Shown: piece by piece, positions 1 to 9,422 of the stretch
How positions within the stretch are numbered: the first letter of the stretch is position 1
Layout: each line of letters opens with the position of its first letter
Source: Planktothrix sp. FACHB-1365
GTDB taxonomy: Bacteria; Cyanobacteriota; Cyanobacteriia; Cyanobacteriales; Microcoleaceae
Direction: 5' to 3'
Length of the DNA: 64,000 nucleotides
Assembly (NCBI RefSeq): GCF_014697575.1
Contig: NZ_JACJSC010000001.1
Coordinates: 744,001 to 808,000, forward strand
The notes under the pieces: model-generated
Database searches by the model: none
Told to the model about the DNA's origin: nothing
Seen by the model: the letters and a program-made list of their open reading frames with translations, nothing else
Program-made: the position numbers and the translations under genes

Positions 1-451
1 TACAAAACAGATTAAATTAACTACAAAAGGTCAGGCTACCATCGTTATTGCCTTAACCGCGAGTACCTTAGAAGAGGAACGAGCCGTTGCTTTATCCGCA
101 GGCTGTGATGATTTTGTGCGAAAACCCTTTCGAGATCAAATCATTTTAGAAAAGCTGGCTCAACATCTGGGAGTACGCTATGTGTATGAACAAGATGTGG
201 TATCAGCCCCGGCTTTTACAGAAACCCCCCTAACGGAACTGAAGCCAACAACTTTAGCTTCCCTATCGTTAGAATGGTTAACTCAACTTCATCAAGCTGC
301 GAAAGCTGTCAATGCCAAGCAAATCTTGAAGTTAATTGACCAACTCCCCCCGAATCAAACCTTAATTATCAATGCTCTGCGAACTAAAATCAATCAATTT
401 GCATTTGAAGAGATTGTAGAACTAACCGCAAAAGCATTAACTAATCACTGA
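1..451 (+). CDS. Hybrid sensor histidine kinase, C-terminal receiver part (partial)
   Basis: The gene is cut by the left edge. Frame 2 is open from the first bases, and the first complete start-like codon (GTG at 116) is internal, so the true start lies outside. Residues encoded before 116 read as the second half of a response-regulator receiver domain: a hydrophobic strand ending in ALTAS, an acidic helix, then AGCDDFVRKPF, which holds the conserved Lys-Pro of receiver domains. About 100 residues follow that resemble the helical tail found after the receiver of cyanobacterial hybrid kinases. The phosphoacceptor Asp is not in the window. The next gene is a response regulator 64 bp downstream in the same direction, so the two may form a phosphorelay; that link is inference. 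Confidence 0.8.
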   Translation, partial: TKQIKLTTKGQATIVIALTASTLEEERAVALSAGCDDFVRKPFRDQIILEKLAQHLGVRYVYEQDVVSAPAFTETPLTELKPTTLASLSLEWLTQLHQAAKAVNAKQILKLIDQLPPNQTLIINALRTKINQFAFEEIVELTAKALTNH

Positions 452-464
452 TAACTGATAACTG

Positions 465-492
465 GTACAGACGTGCCATGGCACGTCTCTAC
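465..492. repeat. Short dispersed palindrome (GTAGAGACG type)
   Basis: This is a 28-nt near-perfect palindrome centred on ccatgg, with arms gtacagacgtgcc and its complement differing at one base. The same palindrome recurs at 46883-46910, and longer relatives lie at 16119-16160 and 62474-62519. It is flanked on both sides by copies of the heptamer gataact/ataactg, as at 46883. It has no T-run and is probably a mobile or structural intergenic repeat rather than a terminator. Confidence 0.75.
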
Positions 493-515
493 TGATAACT
501 GATAACTGATCACTG

Positions 516-2318
516 ATGAATGACGCTCAACCCGATAACCCACTGGCTAATATTTTGATTGTGGATGATACCCCTGATAACTTATATCTGTTGTCAGCAA
601 TGTTAACAGAACAACGGTATGATGTGCGCTGCGTAATTAATGGTTCTGCTGCCCTAATGGGGGCAATTGCTGACCCACCCGATTTAATTTTATTAGATAT
701 TCGTATGCCTCAAATGAGTGGGTACGATGTTTGTAAGCAATTAAAATCCTCAGAACGTACCCGTGATATTCCGGTGATTTTTTTAAGTGCTTTAAACGAA
801 GTTTTTGATAAAATTCAAGCTTTTGAAGTCGGTGGTGTAGACTATATTACAAAACCTTTTGAAATTCGAGAAGTCTTAGCAAGAATTAAAAATCAACTCA
901 ATTTACAGGCGGCAAAATCCCAAATTCAGCAGTTAAATACAGAACTAGAACAACGGGTCAAAGAACGTACCAGGGAACTAGAACGAGCCAATTTACGATT
1001 GCTACACATGGCATCCCATGATGCCCTCACGGGTTTACCCAATCGAGTATTTTTTATGGAACGGTTGATGGCTGTTTTAGCTTATACTCACACCCATCCT
1101 GATTCTCAATTTGCGGTTTTATTTCTCGATTGTGATGACTTCAAAATGGTGAATGATTCTTTAGGTCATTTAGCTGGAGATCAATTGTTAAAAGCTGTAG
1201 CAAGGCGATTATTGGCTTGTATTCATCCCAATTATACCTTAGCTCGATTTGAAGGGGATGAATTTACGGTTTTGTTAGAACAAATTCAATCTGTTGATGA
1301 AGCCACCTTCTTAGCCCAAGCTATTCAACACGCTTTAAGCCAGCCTTTTTTACTGTATCAACACGAAGTTTTTATTAATACCAGTATTGGCATTGTTTTA
1401 GGAACCGTCGATTATCAACAGCCGGAACATTTACTCCGAGATGCAGATACAGCCATGTATCAAGCTAAAGCATTAGGAAAAGCCCGTTATGAAGTGTTTA
1501 ATCGGGAAATGCACACCCGTGCCTTAACTCGTTTACAGTTAGAAAATGACCTGAGACGAGCCATTGAACGCCAGGAATTTATGGTTTTTTATCAACCTAT
1601 TATCTGCTTATCCACAGGTCAAATTAGTAGTTTAGAAGCTTTAGTTCGTTGGAAACATCCTCAACGGGGATTAGTTCGACCTGATCATTTTATTCCGATT
1701 GCAGAAACAACAGGTTTAATTATTCCTTTGGGATTATGGGTTTTAGAACAAGCTTGTCGTCAATTAAAGTCTTGGCAAGAACAAGCCCTACAACGCCAAG
1801 AGGTTTTTGATATCAGCATCAGTGTTAATTTATCTGTCAAACAATTTTCTCAACCCGGTTTAATCGAATACATTGATCAAATTCTCGCCCGTGTCGATTT
1901 AGATAGTAAAATTTTAAAATTAGAAATTACTGAAAGTGCAATTATGGATAATCCCAAATTAGCATCCGAGTTATTTGAACAACTGAAATTGCGTCAAATT
2001 CAATTAAGTTTAGATGACTTTGGAACTGGATATTCTTCCTTAAGTTATTTACATCAATTTCCTTTAGATATTCTGAAAATAGATCGCTCTTTTATTAGCA
2101 ATCTGGATGCCCTAGAAAAAAACTTAGAAGTTGTTCAAGCTATTCTAAATCTTGCCCATCATTTAGGCATGAGTGTTGTGGCTGAAGGCATTGAAACCGA
2201 GGAACAATTATCGTTACTTCGGCTTTTGGGTTGCGAATTAGGCCAAGGTTATTTATTCGCTCAACCCCTAGATGCAGAATCGACAGAATCCCTGCTTTTA
2301 TCCCATCCCCAGTGGTAA
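516..2318 (+). CDS. Response regulator with GGDEF and EAL domains
   Basis: This 600-residue cytoplasmic protein is predicted to turn over the second messenger cyclic di-GMP under phosphorelay control. Residues about 12-130 form a receiver domain (ILIVDDTPDN with the acidic pair, LLDIRMP with the phosphoacceptor Asp, YITKPF with the Lys). A short coiled coil (about 132-165) leads to a GGDEF domain whose signature is EGDEF (about 246-250), often still compatible with activity. The EAL domain has EALVRW near residue 370 and DDFGTGYSSL and KIDRSFI further on, so the main phosphodiesterase residues are present. The ATG is preceded directly by heptamer repeats with no visible Shine-Dalgarno site. 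Whether cyclase or phosphodiesterase activity dominates cannot be told. Confidence 0.93.
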   Translation: MNDAQPDNPLANILIVDDTPDNLYLLSAMLTEQRYDVRCVINGSAALMGAIADPPDLILLDIRMPQMSGYDVCKQLKSSERTRDIPVIFLSALNEVFDKIQAFEVGGVDYITKPFEIREVLARIKNQLNLQAAKSQIQQLNTELEQRVKERTRELERANLRLLHMASHDALTGLPNRVFFMERLMAVLAYTHTHPDSQFAVLFLDCDDFKMVNDSLGHLAGDQLLKAVARRLLACIHPNYTLARFEGDEFTVLLEQIQSVDEATFLAQAIQHALSQPFLLYQHEVFINTSIGIVLGTVDYQQPEHLLRDADTAMYQAKALGKARYEVFNREMHTRALTRLQLENDLRRAIERQEFMVFYQPIICLSTGQISSLEALVRWKHPQRGLVRPDHFIPIAETTGLIIPLGLWVLEQACRQLKSWQEQALQRQEVFDISISVNLSVKQFSQPGLIEYIDQILARVDLDSKILKLEITESAIMDNPKLASELFEQLKLRQIQLSLDDFGTGYSSLSYLHQFPLDILKIDRSFISNLDALEKNLEVVQAILNLAHHLGMSVVAEGIETEEQLSLLRLLGCELGQGYLFAQPLDAESTESLLLSHPQW

Positions 2319-2415
2319 CACAAGAGGGGGAGTAAGGTTGTAGGAGGAAGAGTCGGGAGTGTTAATATTTCCTCACCCTCTCCCCTTCTCCCCAAACCCT
2401 ACACTTGTCTTTTTG

Positions 2416-2649
2416 TTAAGGTAAACATTGCCAAGCTTGAGTGACGACTTCGCTTAACCACAGCCGTTGTTCCCAGTTGAGCAAACTATCATCCGCTAGA
2501 ACCTCAGCTTTGAGATCCTCTAAAGATTGTTGACGAGAACGAGCAATTTTAACGACACCTGCGATCGCGGTTGCTACTAACTCATCAGTAACCGGTTGCT
2601 GTCGCAGAGCAATCATTTCTTGAGGACTTGTCGGAATTGGATAGGTCAT
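2416..2649 (-). CDS. Small conserved hypothetical protein (77 aa)
   Basis: The predicted product is a 77-residue soluble, mostly helical protein with no signal peptide or membrane segment. It starts with MTYPIPTSPQEMIALR and carries Trp-rich helices near its end (NWEQRLWLSEVV, QAWQCLP). I do not recognise the family. The coding case rests on an intact ATG and codon use like its neighbours, including the HIP1 site inside it. It is convergent with the GGDEF-EAL gene and stands alone. Function unknown. Confidence 0.6.
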   Translation of the reverse strand: MTYPIPTSPQEMIALRQQPVTDELVATAIAGVVKIARSRQQSLEDLKAEVLADDSLLNWEQRLWLSEVVTQAWQCLP

Positions 2650-3017
2650 GGTGTGAGGGGGCGTTAAACATTAAACACAGGACATAGAGCACAGTTGAGG
2701 TCAGAAGTAGATTCTACGGGTTTGGCAGTGGTAATTAAAACAAAAATAACAAATTTCTAAAAATTATAAACTTTTCGACAAAATTCTTAGCACAAATCTT
2801 AGATTAAGTTCTAGGGAACAACGATTTACTGGGAACAGGGAACAGTCAGGAGTGAATGAGTTTGCTAGATTTAGAAGTGTCCTAGCCTTAATTGTAGGTC
2901 AAGTAACCCTGGTTATATCGATTGTCATCCTTTAAAATATCTATAAAACTGTAAAAAAATTGACCCTATTACTCATTGCCCATTCCCTCCTTTATTTATT
3001 GAATTTGGCTTAACGAT
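2650..3017. other. AT-rich intergenic region with a dispersed 29-bp repeat
   Basis: No gene or stable RNA is recognisable in this 368-bp gap between divergently oriented genes. Positions 2831-2859 hold a 29-bp sequence (beginning gggaacagggaacagtcagg) that occurs again, identical, at 10677-10705. The rest is AT-rich and probably contains the promoter of the fraC-like gene; no clear -35/-10 pair stands out. Confidence 0.6.
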
Positions 3018-3524
3018 ATGCCAATCCTAATCGCCCTGAGAGTTATTTTATTAAGAATTATTCGCCTTTTAGCCTCGATTATGATTGAAGCTTGGATTTT
3101 TAAGAAAAGCTTTAATTTATCCCCCAAAATGAGTGTACAATATGCGATGGTTCTTAACCTATTGGCAAATGCTTGTGAGTGGGTTGTGTTTTTAAATGCA
3201 GAAACTCTGTTACCCCCAGAAGCTCGAAAAGAATTAATTTATTATTTGTTGATTGAAAAAATACAAGAAACTTCCCCTTCTATTTTTTTATTAACAACTT
3301 TTAATTTTACCTTAATTCTGTTTATTAAATGGATAGGATTTGAATCTTTAAAAGTAGCCTTGAGTGGGGATATATCTAAGATTACTCAGGCTTTTCAAGA
3401 AAATTCTGAAGAAAATATTAAAATAACTGAGAAATATCGAGATTTTAGAATCATATTAATGGCCCATGCTTTAAGTTATTCTTTGTTTTTGGGATTAGCT
3501 TTTACATTATTAGTTTTAGAGTAA
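3018..3524 (+). CDS. fraC: FraC-like filament integrity membrane protein
   Basis: This is a 168-residue integral membrane protein with about three or four hydrophobic segments (near residues 3-25, 40-62, 90-110 and 145-165). Its size, its topology and especially its place ahead of a second membrane protein and an ABC-2-type permease match the fraC-fraD-fraE operon of filamentous cyanobacteria. There FraC and FraD are septal proteins needed for filament integrity and septal junctions. No enzyme motif is visible. The next gene starts 26 bp downstream, so the three are probably cotranscribed. The assignment rests mainly on gene order and general resemblance; a plain hypothetical membrane protein is the alternative. 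Confidence 0.62.
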   Translation: MPILIALRVILLRIIRLLASIMIEAWIFKKSFNLSPKMSVQYAMVLNLLANACEWVVFLNAETLLPPEARKELIYYLLIEKIQETSPSIFLLTTFNFTLILFIKWIGFESLKVALSGDISKITQAFQENSEENIKITEKYRDFRIILMAHALSYSLFLGLAFTLLVLE

Positions 3525-3550
3525 TTAAATTAACTCTACAGGGAACAAGG

Positions 3551-4141
3551 TTGTTATATATGAATAAATTCCTGAAGCCTTTAAATGTACTTAAACCGAC
3601 TAAACCCTTAGAATGGAGAACTTTTCTCCTCATCGGTCTGACAATTTGGATTGCTTCTATTTTAGGAACAACGGATGAAGACATTAGAAATCAATTAGCT
3701 GTTTTAAGTTGGTTAGCCCTGACAATAGCCATTGGGTTCAGAACCAGTCAACCTCCGTTTATAATTGGCGGAATTCCCTTAAGTCCTTGGATCATGGCAC
3801 TATCACTGTGTTTAATGATTTATCACAAAACAGAAGCAACCCGACCTTATTTTGCCTTAAAATCATGGCCTTTAATTGCAACTTGTTTGGTTTTTATTCT
3901 GGAATTTATTCGAGATAATTTTAAAATCCAGTCCCCTCCTCCTTTAGTTCGCTTTGGGTTTATGATTATTTTACTGATTCACATTAATATTTATTGCTGG
4001 ATAGAATTTTCGATTCGATTTCAGGACTGGTTAGAAAATGTTCCCGAAATTATTCCGAGGCAGGAGATTTTTAAACCGGATTCTGCTAAAATTAATCAGG
4101 AGTTTCAATCTTCTTCTGTTCGGAAGCTTAATCCCGGATAA
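3551..4141 (+). CDS. fraD: FraD-like septal membrane protein (short form)
   Basis: The 196-residue product has roughly five hydrophobic segments (about 25-42, 50-65, 72-95, 105-122 and 132-152) after a basic N-terminus. It is the middle gene of the putative fra cluster. Anabaena FraD, as I recall it, is much longer (about 340 residues) because it carries a periplasmic coiled coil. Here the protein ends about 40 residues after the last membrane segment and lacks that region. The ATG at 3551 fits the start of the PLEWRTFLL segment, which resembles the first membrane helix of FraD. The downstream permease begins 40 bp later. Septal function is inferred from context. Confidence 0.58.
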   Translation: MLYMNKFLKPLNVLKPTKPLEWRTFLLIGLTIWIASILGTTDEDIRNQLAVLSWLALTIAIGFRTSQPPFIIGGIPLSPWIMALSLCLMIYHKTEATRPYFALKSWPLIATCLVFILEFIRDNFKIQSPPPLVRFGFMIILLIHINIYCWIEFSIRFQDWLENVPEIIPRQEIFKPDSAKINQEFQSSSVRKLNPG

Positions 4142-4181
4142 AAATTTACTCTTTTTCTATATCCTATTTGGGAGATCACCA

Positions 4182-4955
4182 ATGAATTTAAAACGCATTC
4201 TAACCATTTCTAGTAACGTTTTTTTAGAAGTTGTACGCGATCGCATTCTTTATATTATTGGTGTTTTTGCTTTACTGTTAATGGCTTCTGTGCGTTTACT
4301 TCCTGAAGTATCCGCCGGGTTAGAAAATAAAATTATTCTTGATTTTGGCATTGCCATGATTAGTTTTCTCGGCTTACTAATTACGGTTTTCGTCAGTGCT
4401 AATCTGCTGAATAAAGAAATTGAAAAACGAACGGTTTATCTCTTAGTTTCTAAACCCGTTAGTCGGGCAGAATTGATCATCGGAAAACATTGGGGAATCT
4501 CACTATTTATTGCTATTTTAGTTCTGGCGATGACCCTGCTCTATTTTGGAATTCTCAGCTTTAATAAAATTTCCTATCCCTTTACCAGTTTGAGTATTAC
4601 CGTTATCTTTTTGTGGCTTAAATTATCTTTAATTGCAGCCGTCGGGATTTTATTAGGAGTATTTACCAGTTCCCTACTAGCGAGTTTATTAACCTTTGGG
4701 GTTTATATGATGGGAAGTTTAAGCCGTGATTTATTGGCATTAGGGAAATTAAGTCAAAACCCTGCCTTAGAACAAATTATGAGCGGACTTTATATTATTT
4801 TACCTGATTTAGCCCGACTCGATTTAAAAAATCAGGCTGTTTATGGTTACTTACCCGCCTCCTCAGTATTAATCAGCAATACCGTTTATGCTATTCTTTA
4901 TATGACGCTTTTGTTATCTCTGTCCATTGTTATTTTTTGGCGAAGAGAATTTTAA
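4182..4955 (+). CDS. fraE: FraE-like ABC-2 type permease
   Basis: This is a 257-residue membrane subunit of an ABC-2 transporter with six or so hydrophobic segments. The typical short motif after the second segment is present (LNKEIEKRTVYLLVSKPVSRAELIIGK, where residues of the coupling region ERRT.Y.L...P.SR.E...GK are conserved). I place the start at ATG 4182 because ggga at 4170-4173 precedes it and the longer frame from 4038 overlaps the upstream gene by about 100 bp. No ATPase gene is adjacent, as is also the case for fraE in filamentous cyanobacteria. In that family FraE contributes to septum formation and filament integrity. A generic ABC-2 permease is the conservative reading. Confidence 0.72.
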   Translation: MNLKRILTISSNVFLEVVRDRILYIIGVFALLLMASVRLLPEVSAGLENKIILDFGIAMISFLGLLITVFVSANLLNKEIEKRTVYLLVSKPVSRAELIIGKHWGISLFIAILVLAMTLLYFGILSFNKISYPFTSLSITVIFLWLKLSLIAAVGILLGVFTSSLLASLLTFGVYMMGSLSRDLLALGKLSQNPALEQIMSGLYIILPDLARLDLKNQAVYGYLPASSVLISNTVYAILYMTLLLSLSIVIFWRREF

Positions 4956-4986
4956 TTGTGTTGAAAACCCCAAGGAAAGATACACT

Positions 4987-5820
4987 ATGACAGTAACAGA
5001 AAAATTACAACAAATTCAAGCTTTATTTCAAGAGATGGAACAAGCCTTAATTGCCTATTCGGGAGGGGTAGATAGTACCTTAGTGGCTAAAATTGCTTAT
5101 GATGTCTTAGGAGATCGCGCCTTAGCTGTCACCGCCGTTTCTCCATCTTTATTACCGGAAGATTTAGAAGAAGCTCGCCTTCAAGCCAGCGAAATTGGGA
5201 TTCAACATCAAGAAATTGAAACCCAAGAAATGCAGAATCCAAATTATACCTCAAACCCGATTAATCGTTGCTATTTTTGTAAAAGTGAACTCCACGATAC
5301 CTTAAAACCCCTAGCTCAAAAATGGGGATATTCCTATATTGTTGATGGGGTAAATGCCGATGATTTAAAAGATTATCGTCCGGGAATTCAAGCCGCCAAA
5401 GAACGGGGGGTGAGATCCCCCTTAGCAGAAGTCGGTCTAACAAAACTTGAAGTCCGAGAACTTTCTAAATCTTTAGGGTTAATCACCTGGGATAAACCTG
5501 CCCAACCCTGCTTAAGTTCCCGCTTTCCCTATACAGAAGAAATTACTATTGCTAAATTACAACGGGTAGGAAAAGCCGAAGTTTATTTAAGAAAATTAGG
5601 CTGGAAAAATTTGCGGGTTCGTTCAGAAGTTGATACCGCCCGCATCGAATTACCCCCCGAACAAATTCAAGAATTTGTATTGAAAACGAACCTCCCCCAA
5701 CTTGTTCAAGCCTTTCAAAGCTTTGGGTTTGTTTATGTTACTTTAGATTTAGAGGGGTATCGAAGCGGAAAACTCAATCAAGTTCTACCTTCGGAATTAT
5801 TAGTTCCGTCCTCAACCTAA
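4987..5820 (+). CDS. larE: ATP-dependent sacrificial sulfur transferase LarE-like
   Basis: The 277-residue soluble protein has an N-terminal PP-loop (SGGVDST, about residues 25-31) that adenylates its substrate, a CYFC pair near residue 90 and a conserved PCLSSRFPY segment near residue 170. These are hallmarks of the LarE/ExsB-like family, which in lactobacilli donates sulfur to build the nickel-pincer cofactor of lactate racemase. No larB, larC or larA gene is nearby, so the substrate here is uncertain. ATG 4987 is chosen; a longer frame would overlap the permease. It follows the fraE-like gene by 31 bp and may share its transcript. Confidence 0.85.
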   Translation: MTVTEKLQQIQALFQEMEQALIAYSGGVDSTLVAKIAYDVLGDRALAVTAVSPSLLPEDLEEARLQASEIGIQHQEIETQEMQNPNYTSNPINRCYFCKSELHDTLKPLAQKWGYSYIVDGVNADDLKDYRPGIQAAKERGVRSPLAEVGLTKLEVRELSKSLGLITWDKPAQPCLSSRFPYTEEITIAKLQRVGKAEVYLRKLGWKNLRVRSEVDTARIELPPEQIQEFVLKTNLPQLVQAFQSFGFVYVTLDLEGYRSGKLNQVLPSELLVPSST

Positions 5821-5853
5821 AACATTGCTATTATTTACCCTCAAAAAAAATAT

Positions 5854-5874
5854 CCCCACCATTAATGGTAGGGG
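5854..5874. repeat. Inverted repeat downstream of larE
   Basis: The stretch ccccaccattaatggtaggg plus one g folds into a hairpin with the perfect core accattaatggt, 34 bp after the larE stop. A run of eight A lies just before it, so it would look like an intrinsic terminator only on the minus strand, where no gene ends. It may be a bidirectional or purely structural element. Confidence 0.4.
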
Positions 5875-6082
5875 GCGAGGACAGTCAAACGCTATTAAAT
5901 TTTATTGTGCCAGACCTTTAGCAAACTGAGGTTTGGGGTTGTGACGATTTTGAGAGTGTCCATCCCCCTATTCAGGGTAGAACTATTTGCGATCGCACTC
6001 TATCGAACTCACGTTAAATTATATTTAAAGGTTTATTGTGGAAGAATTCCTATAAATTGGTTAGGCTTGGGAGATTGAGGAC

Positions 6083-7630
6083 ATGATAGATACGATTGAG
6101 AAAAACTCCAGTACCCAAAAATATAGATTGAATCAATTTAAGCTCAGAGGTCAAATGCTGTTGGGTTATGCTGTTCCCGTATTTGTTTTTGCGGGTTCTA
6201 CCTATGTTGTTTATACGAATGTCAATAAAGTATTTGAAGCATTTAACCAGGTTGAAAACGTTCAAAAAACGATTATTGAAGTTGATAGAATGGCATTGGC
6301 AGGCAGCAATATGGTTGCCAATAATCGGGCTTTTCTTCTAGTTGAAAACGAACAATTTTTACAACTCTATCAAAAAAATTGGCAGATGTTTCAAGAAGCA
6401 AGCAAGAATTTGAATCAAATGATTAACCTTGCGGATCAAAAGCAACGATTTGACCAAATGCAAGAAATTGGAAGACAGTTTAATCAATATCAACAACAGA
6501 TGGAAGTTTTAATTAAACAGGGGAAAAGAAAAGAAGCTATTGTTATTTTTAACACCGGCTTAGGTCAGAAGTTACTTTCGGATTTTTTGAAGCTTAATTA
6601 TGAATTTAATGATGCCGAAACTCAAAGATTAGCTCAAGAGAATAATCAAGCTAGAAATATTCTGCAAAATGCAGTTAATTTATTAATTATAGGTTTAATT
6701 TTTTCAGCTTTTACTGCTTTAATTATTGCTTGGTTAATTTCTTCTTTAGTCAGTCGTAAAATAGGGCAAGCAATTAATGCGATTGATAAATCATCCGTAG
6801 AAATTAATATTGCTGTTGAACAACAGGAAAAAATTACTAGGAGTCAAGCCGTTTCTGTTAATCAAACCACCCGGACAATGGATGAATTAGGATTATCAGC
6901 TAAACAGGCGAGTGACCAAGCAGAAACTTCAACCCTAGGTGCTAAACAAGTTTTAAACTTAGCAGAAAATGGTAATCTATTAGTCGAACAAACTTTAGTT
7001 GAAATGAGCCAAACGAAAGATAAAGTCAAAGCCATTGCTGAACAAATATTACGTCTGAGTGAACAAACCAACCAAATCGGAAGTATTTCTCAAGTCGTCG
7101 GAGATTTAGCAAATCAAACGAATATGTTAGCCCTCAATGCTGCGGTAGAAGCGGTACGAGCCGGAGAATATGGAAAAGGGTTTTCAGTCGTCGCGTCTGA
7201 AATTCGCAAGTTAGCAGATGAAAGTCAAAAATCTGCCCATCAAATTAATGCTTTAGTAGCCGAAATTAAACAAACTAATAGTTTAACCAGTCGAGTGACA
7301 GATGCCGGAATTAAAAGTGTAGAAACCACCGTTGATTTAGCTCAAAAAACCGCTAATTCTTTTAGTAATATGTCAGGAGAAATTAATACTATTGTTCAGG
7401 GTTCTCAGCAAATTTCACTCAACGCTAAACAACAAGCTATGGCCATTCAACAAGTTGTAGAAGCCATGAATAACCTTAATAATAATGCTCAGAGTAGCAG
7501 TAATGGCATGACTCAAATTAAGTTAGGTATTCAAAAGCTCAATGATGCAGCATTTGATTTAAAAGATATTGTCCAGGAAACATCAGAAGCCGCTAAAAAG
7601 GAACGAAAAATGAGAAATCATATCAATTAA
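6083..7630 (+). CDS. Methyl-accepting chemotaxis protein
   Basis: This 515-residue membrane chemoreceptor has a first membrane segment at about 24-45, an extracytoplasmic helical sensor region of about 145 residues resembling CHASE3-type four-helix sensors, a second membrane segment at about 195-220, and a long cytoplasmic coiled coil. The signalling hairpin tip is well conserved ([25 protein letters not shown], then [13 protein letters not shown]). No clear HAMP domain is seen after the second helix. It should signal through CheW/CheA, in filamentous cyanobacteria usually to type IV pili and gliding or phototaxis. No che genes are adjacent, so its pathway is unknown. Confidence 0.92.
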   Translation: MIDTIEKNSSTQKYRLNQFKLRGQMLLGYAVPVFVFAGSTYVVYTNVNKVFEAFNQVENVQKTIIEVDRMALAGSNMVANNRAFLLVENEQFLQLYQKNWQMFQEASKNLNQMINLADQKQRFDQMQEIGRQFNQYQQQMEVLIKQGKRKEAIVIFNTGLGQKLLSDFLKLNYEFNDAETQRLAQENNQARNILQNAVNLLIIGLIFSAFTALIIAWLISSLVSRKIGQAINAIDKSSVEINIAVEQQEKITRSQAVSVNQTTRTMDELGLSAKQASDQAETSTLGAKQVLNLAENGNLLVEQTLVEMSQTKDKVKAIAEQILRLSEQTNQIGSISQVVGDLANQTNMLALNAAVEAVRAGEYGKGFSVVASEIRKLADESQKSAHQINALVAEIKQTNSLTSRVTDAGIKSVETTVDLAQKTANSFSNMSGEINTIVQGSQQISLNAKQQAMAIQQVVEAMNNLNNNAQSSSNGMTQIKLGIQKLNDAAFDLKDIVQETSEAAKKERKMRNHIN

Positions 7631-7668
7631 ATATCCTAATCTTAGGTTCTTTATTCTCTATTTTCTCT

Positions 7669-9321
7669 ATGAATATACTTCAAGAAACAGCCTCTCTCAT
7701 CACCCGTGATAACCTTCGACTCGATGCAGATATTTACCGACCCCAAACCGAAGAAAAATTACCCGTTTTATTAATGCGGCAACCCTACGGAAAAGCAATC
7801 GCATCGACCGTTGTTTATGCCCATCCCCAATGGTATGCTCAACAAGGGTATATTGTGGTGATTCAAGATGTTAGAGGGCGGGGAACTTCCGAAGGAGAAT
7901 TTAAACTTTTTACCCCTGAAATAGAAGATGGGTTAGATACCATTAATTGGGTTGCTAATCTTCCCTATAGTAATGGTCAGGTAGGAATGTATGGCTTTTC
8001 CTATCAAGGAATGACCCAAATTTATGCCGCTTCAACTCGTCCCCAAGCCTTAAAAACCGTATGTCCGGCGATGATGAGTCATGATTTATATGCAGATTGG
8101 GCCTATGAAGGGGGAGCTTTCTGTTTATATGCTAACTTAGGATGGGCGATACAAATTTCAGCAGAAACAGCCCGATTAAAAGGGAACGAAACCGCTTATA
8201 ATGCCCTTTATCAAGCTTCTCGAAATTTACCCTTTTTTGATGTCATTCCTAGCAATCCAGAGGTGTTAAAAATTCATGATCCAGATTCATTTTATCACGA
8301 TTGGTTAGCTCATGATCAACCCGATGAATATTGGCAAAATCTATCGCCAAAATTAGAGAATTTAGATTTACCCATGCTGCATATTGGTGGTTGGTTTGAT
8401 ACCTATTTAAGAGGAACTCTTCATTTCTATCAAGAAATGGTAAATCGCAGTCAACACCCCCAACACTTAATTATCGGCCCTTGGGCTCATCTTCCCTGGG
8501 GTCGAAAAGTGGGGGGACTCAATTATGGTTTAACGGCATCAACCTTTATTGATACACTCCAAATTCAATGGTTTGATACCTTTTTAAAAGGCAAAGACAA
8601 TCCTATTTTTCATCAAAATCGCATTTGTTTATTTGAAATGGGGAGTCAAGACTGGCGAGAATTTGAACACTGGCCGTCCTCTTCCTCCCTAGTCTATTAT
8701 TTATCAACAAATGGACTCGCTAATTTACGAGAAGATGCCGGAATATTAACGCCTAATTGTCCTAAAAATCCTCAAGAAGATGTCTTTGTTCATGACCCTT
8801 GGCGTCCGGTTCCAGCGCTTGGAGGTCATGTTATGTATCCAACAGGTTCCTTTGACCGTTCTAATTTAGATTGTCGCAGCGATATTGTAACTTATACCTC
8901 TGAACCGTTGAGCCAAGATTTACATTTAACAGGAGATTTAACAGTAGAAATTTATTGTAGTGCAGATAAACCCAGTTTTGATTTATGTGCGGTTTTATCA
9001 GAAGTTAAACTGGATGGTAGTGTTTATAATTTTAGTCAAGGTTATCAAAAAATTAACCTCGATAACTCTACACAAAATCCCATTTTTAACCCAGAACACA
9101 ATATTAATTTATATCAAATAAAACTGCAACCTACTTGTATTAAAATTCCGCAAGGGCATTGTTTACGTTTAAGTGTCAGTGCGGCTTGTTTTCCAGCTTA
9201 TCCAGTTAACCCAGGAACAGCTAAACCTGTTAATCAAACTCGTTTAATCGATTATCAAATTATCACATTAACGATTTACTCTGGGGATAATTTTCCCTCC
9301 CGCTTAATTGTATCCACTTAA
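7669..9321 (+). CDS. CocE/NonD family alpha/beta hydrolase
   Basis: The 550-residue protein belongs to the X-Pro dipeptidyl-peptidase/cocaine esterase group. An N-terminal alpha/beta hydrolase domain carries QDVRGRGTSEGEF (oxyanion region) and the nucleophile elbow GFSYQG with Ser at about 111. HIGGWFDTYL supplies the probable catalytic Asp and IGPWAH the His. The C-terminal part (from about residue 330) has the jelly-roll fold features of this family (PVPALGGH, DIVTYTSEPL, LTGDLTVEIYCSAD). It probably hydrolyses an ester or amide; the true substrate cannot be read from sequence. There is no signal peptide. It stands 38 bp after the chemoreceptor gene. Confidence 0.9.
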   Translation: MNILQETASLITRDNLRLDADIYRPQTEEKLPVLLMRQPYGKAIASTVVYAHPQWYAQQGYIVVIQDVRGRGTSEGEFKLFTPEIEDGLDTINWVANLPYSNGQVGMYGFSYQGMTQIYAASTRPQALKTVCPAMMSHDLYADWAYEGGAFCLYANLGWAIQISAETARLKGNETAYNALYQASRNLPFFDVIPSNPEVLKIHDPDSFYHDWLAHDQPDEYWQNLSPKLENLDLPMLHIGGWFDTYLRGTLHFYQEMVNRSQHPQHLIIGPWAHLPWGRKVGGLNYGLTASTFIDTLQIQWFDTFLKGKDNPIFHQNRICLFEMGSQDWREFEHWPSSSSLVYYLSTNGLANLREDAGILTPNCPKNPQEDVFVHDPWRPVPALGGHVMYPTGSFDRSNLDCRSDIVTYTSEPLSQDLHLTGDLTVEIYCSADKPSFDLCAVLSEVKLDGSVYNFSQGYQKINLDNSTQNPIFNPEHNINLYQIKLQPTCIKIPQGHCLRLSVSAACFPAYPVNPGTAKPVNQTRLIDYQIITLTIYSGDNFPSRLIVST

Positions 9322-9378
9322 TATAGCTTCCAGACAATTCAATTAGAATGGCTCAGTTTTTTCGCCTCATTCTGCGAA

Positions 9379-9407
9379 AATTGGGGAGTCAAATTGAGTC
9401 CCCAATT
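9379..9407. repeat. Intergenic hairpin after the CocE-type gene
   Basis: A 29-nt inverted repeat (aattggggagtcaa, one central base, then the complement with a single mismatch) lies 58 bp after the hydrolase stop codon. It lacks a following T-run, so it is only a weak candidate terminator for either of the two convergent genes. Confidence 0.4.
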
Positions 9408-9422
9408 TGGGAAAATGAAATA

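Noticed and set aside
4038-4181. Longer start for the permease gene
   Set aside because: It would overlap the fraD-like gene by about 100 bp, while ATG 4182 has a ribosome site and gives the standard family length.
5854-5874. Terminator of larE
   Set aside because: The hairpin is preceded, not followed, by an A-run on the plus strand, so it does not have the form of a plus-strand intrinsic terminator; kept only as an inverted repeat.
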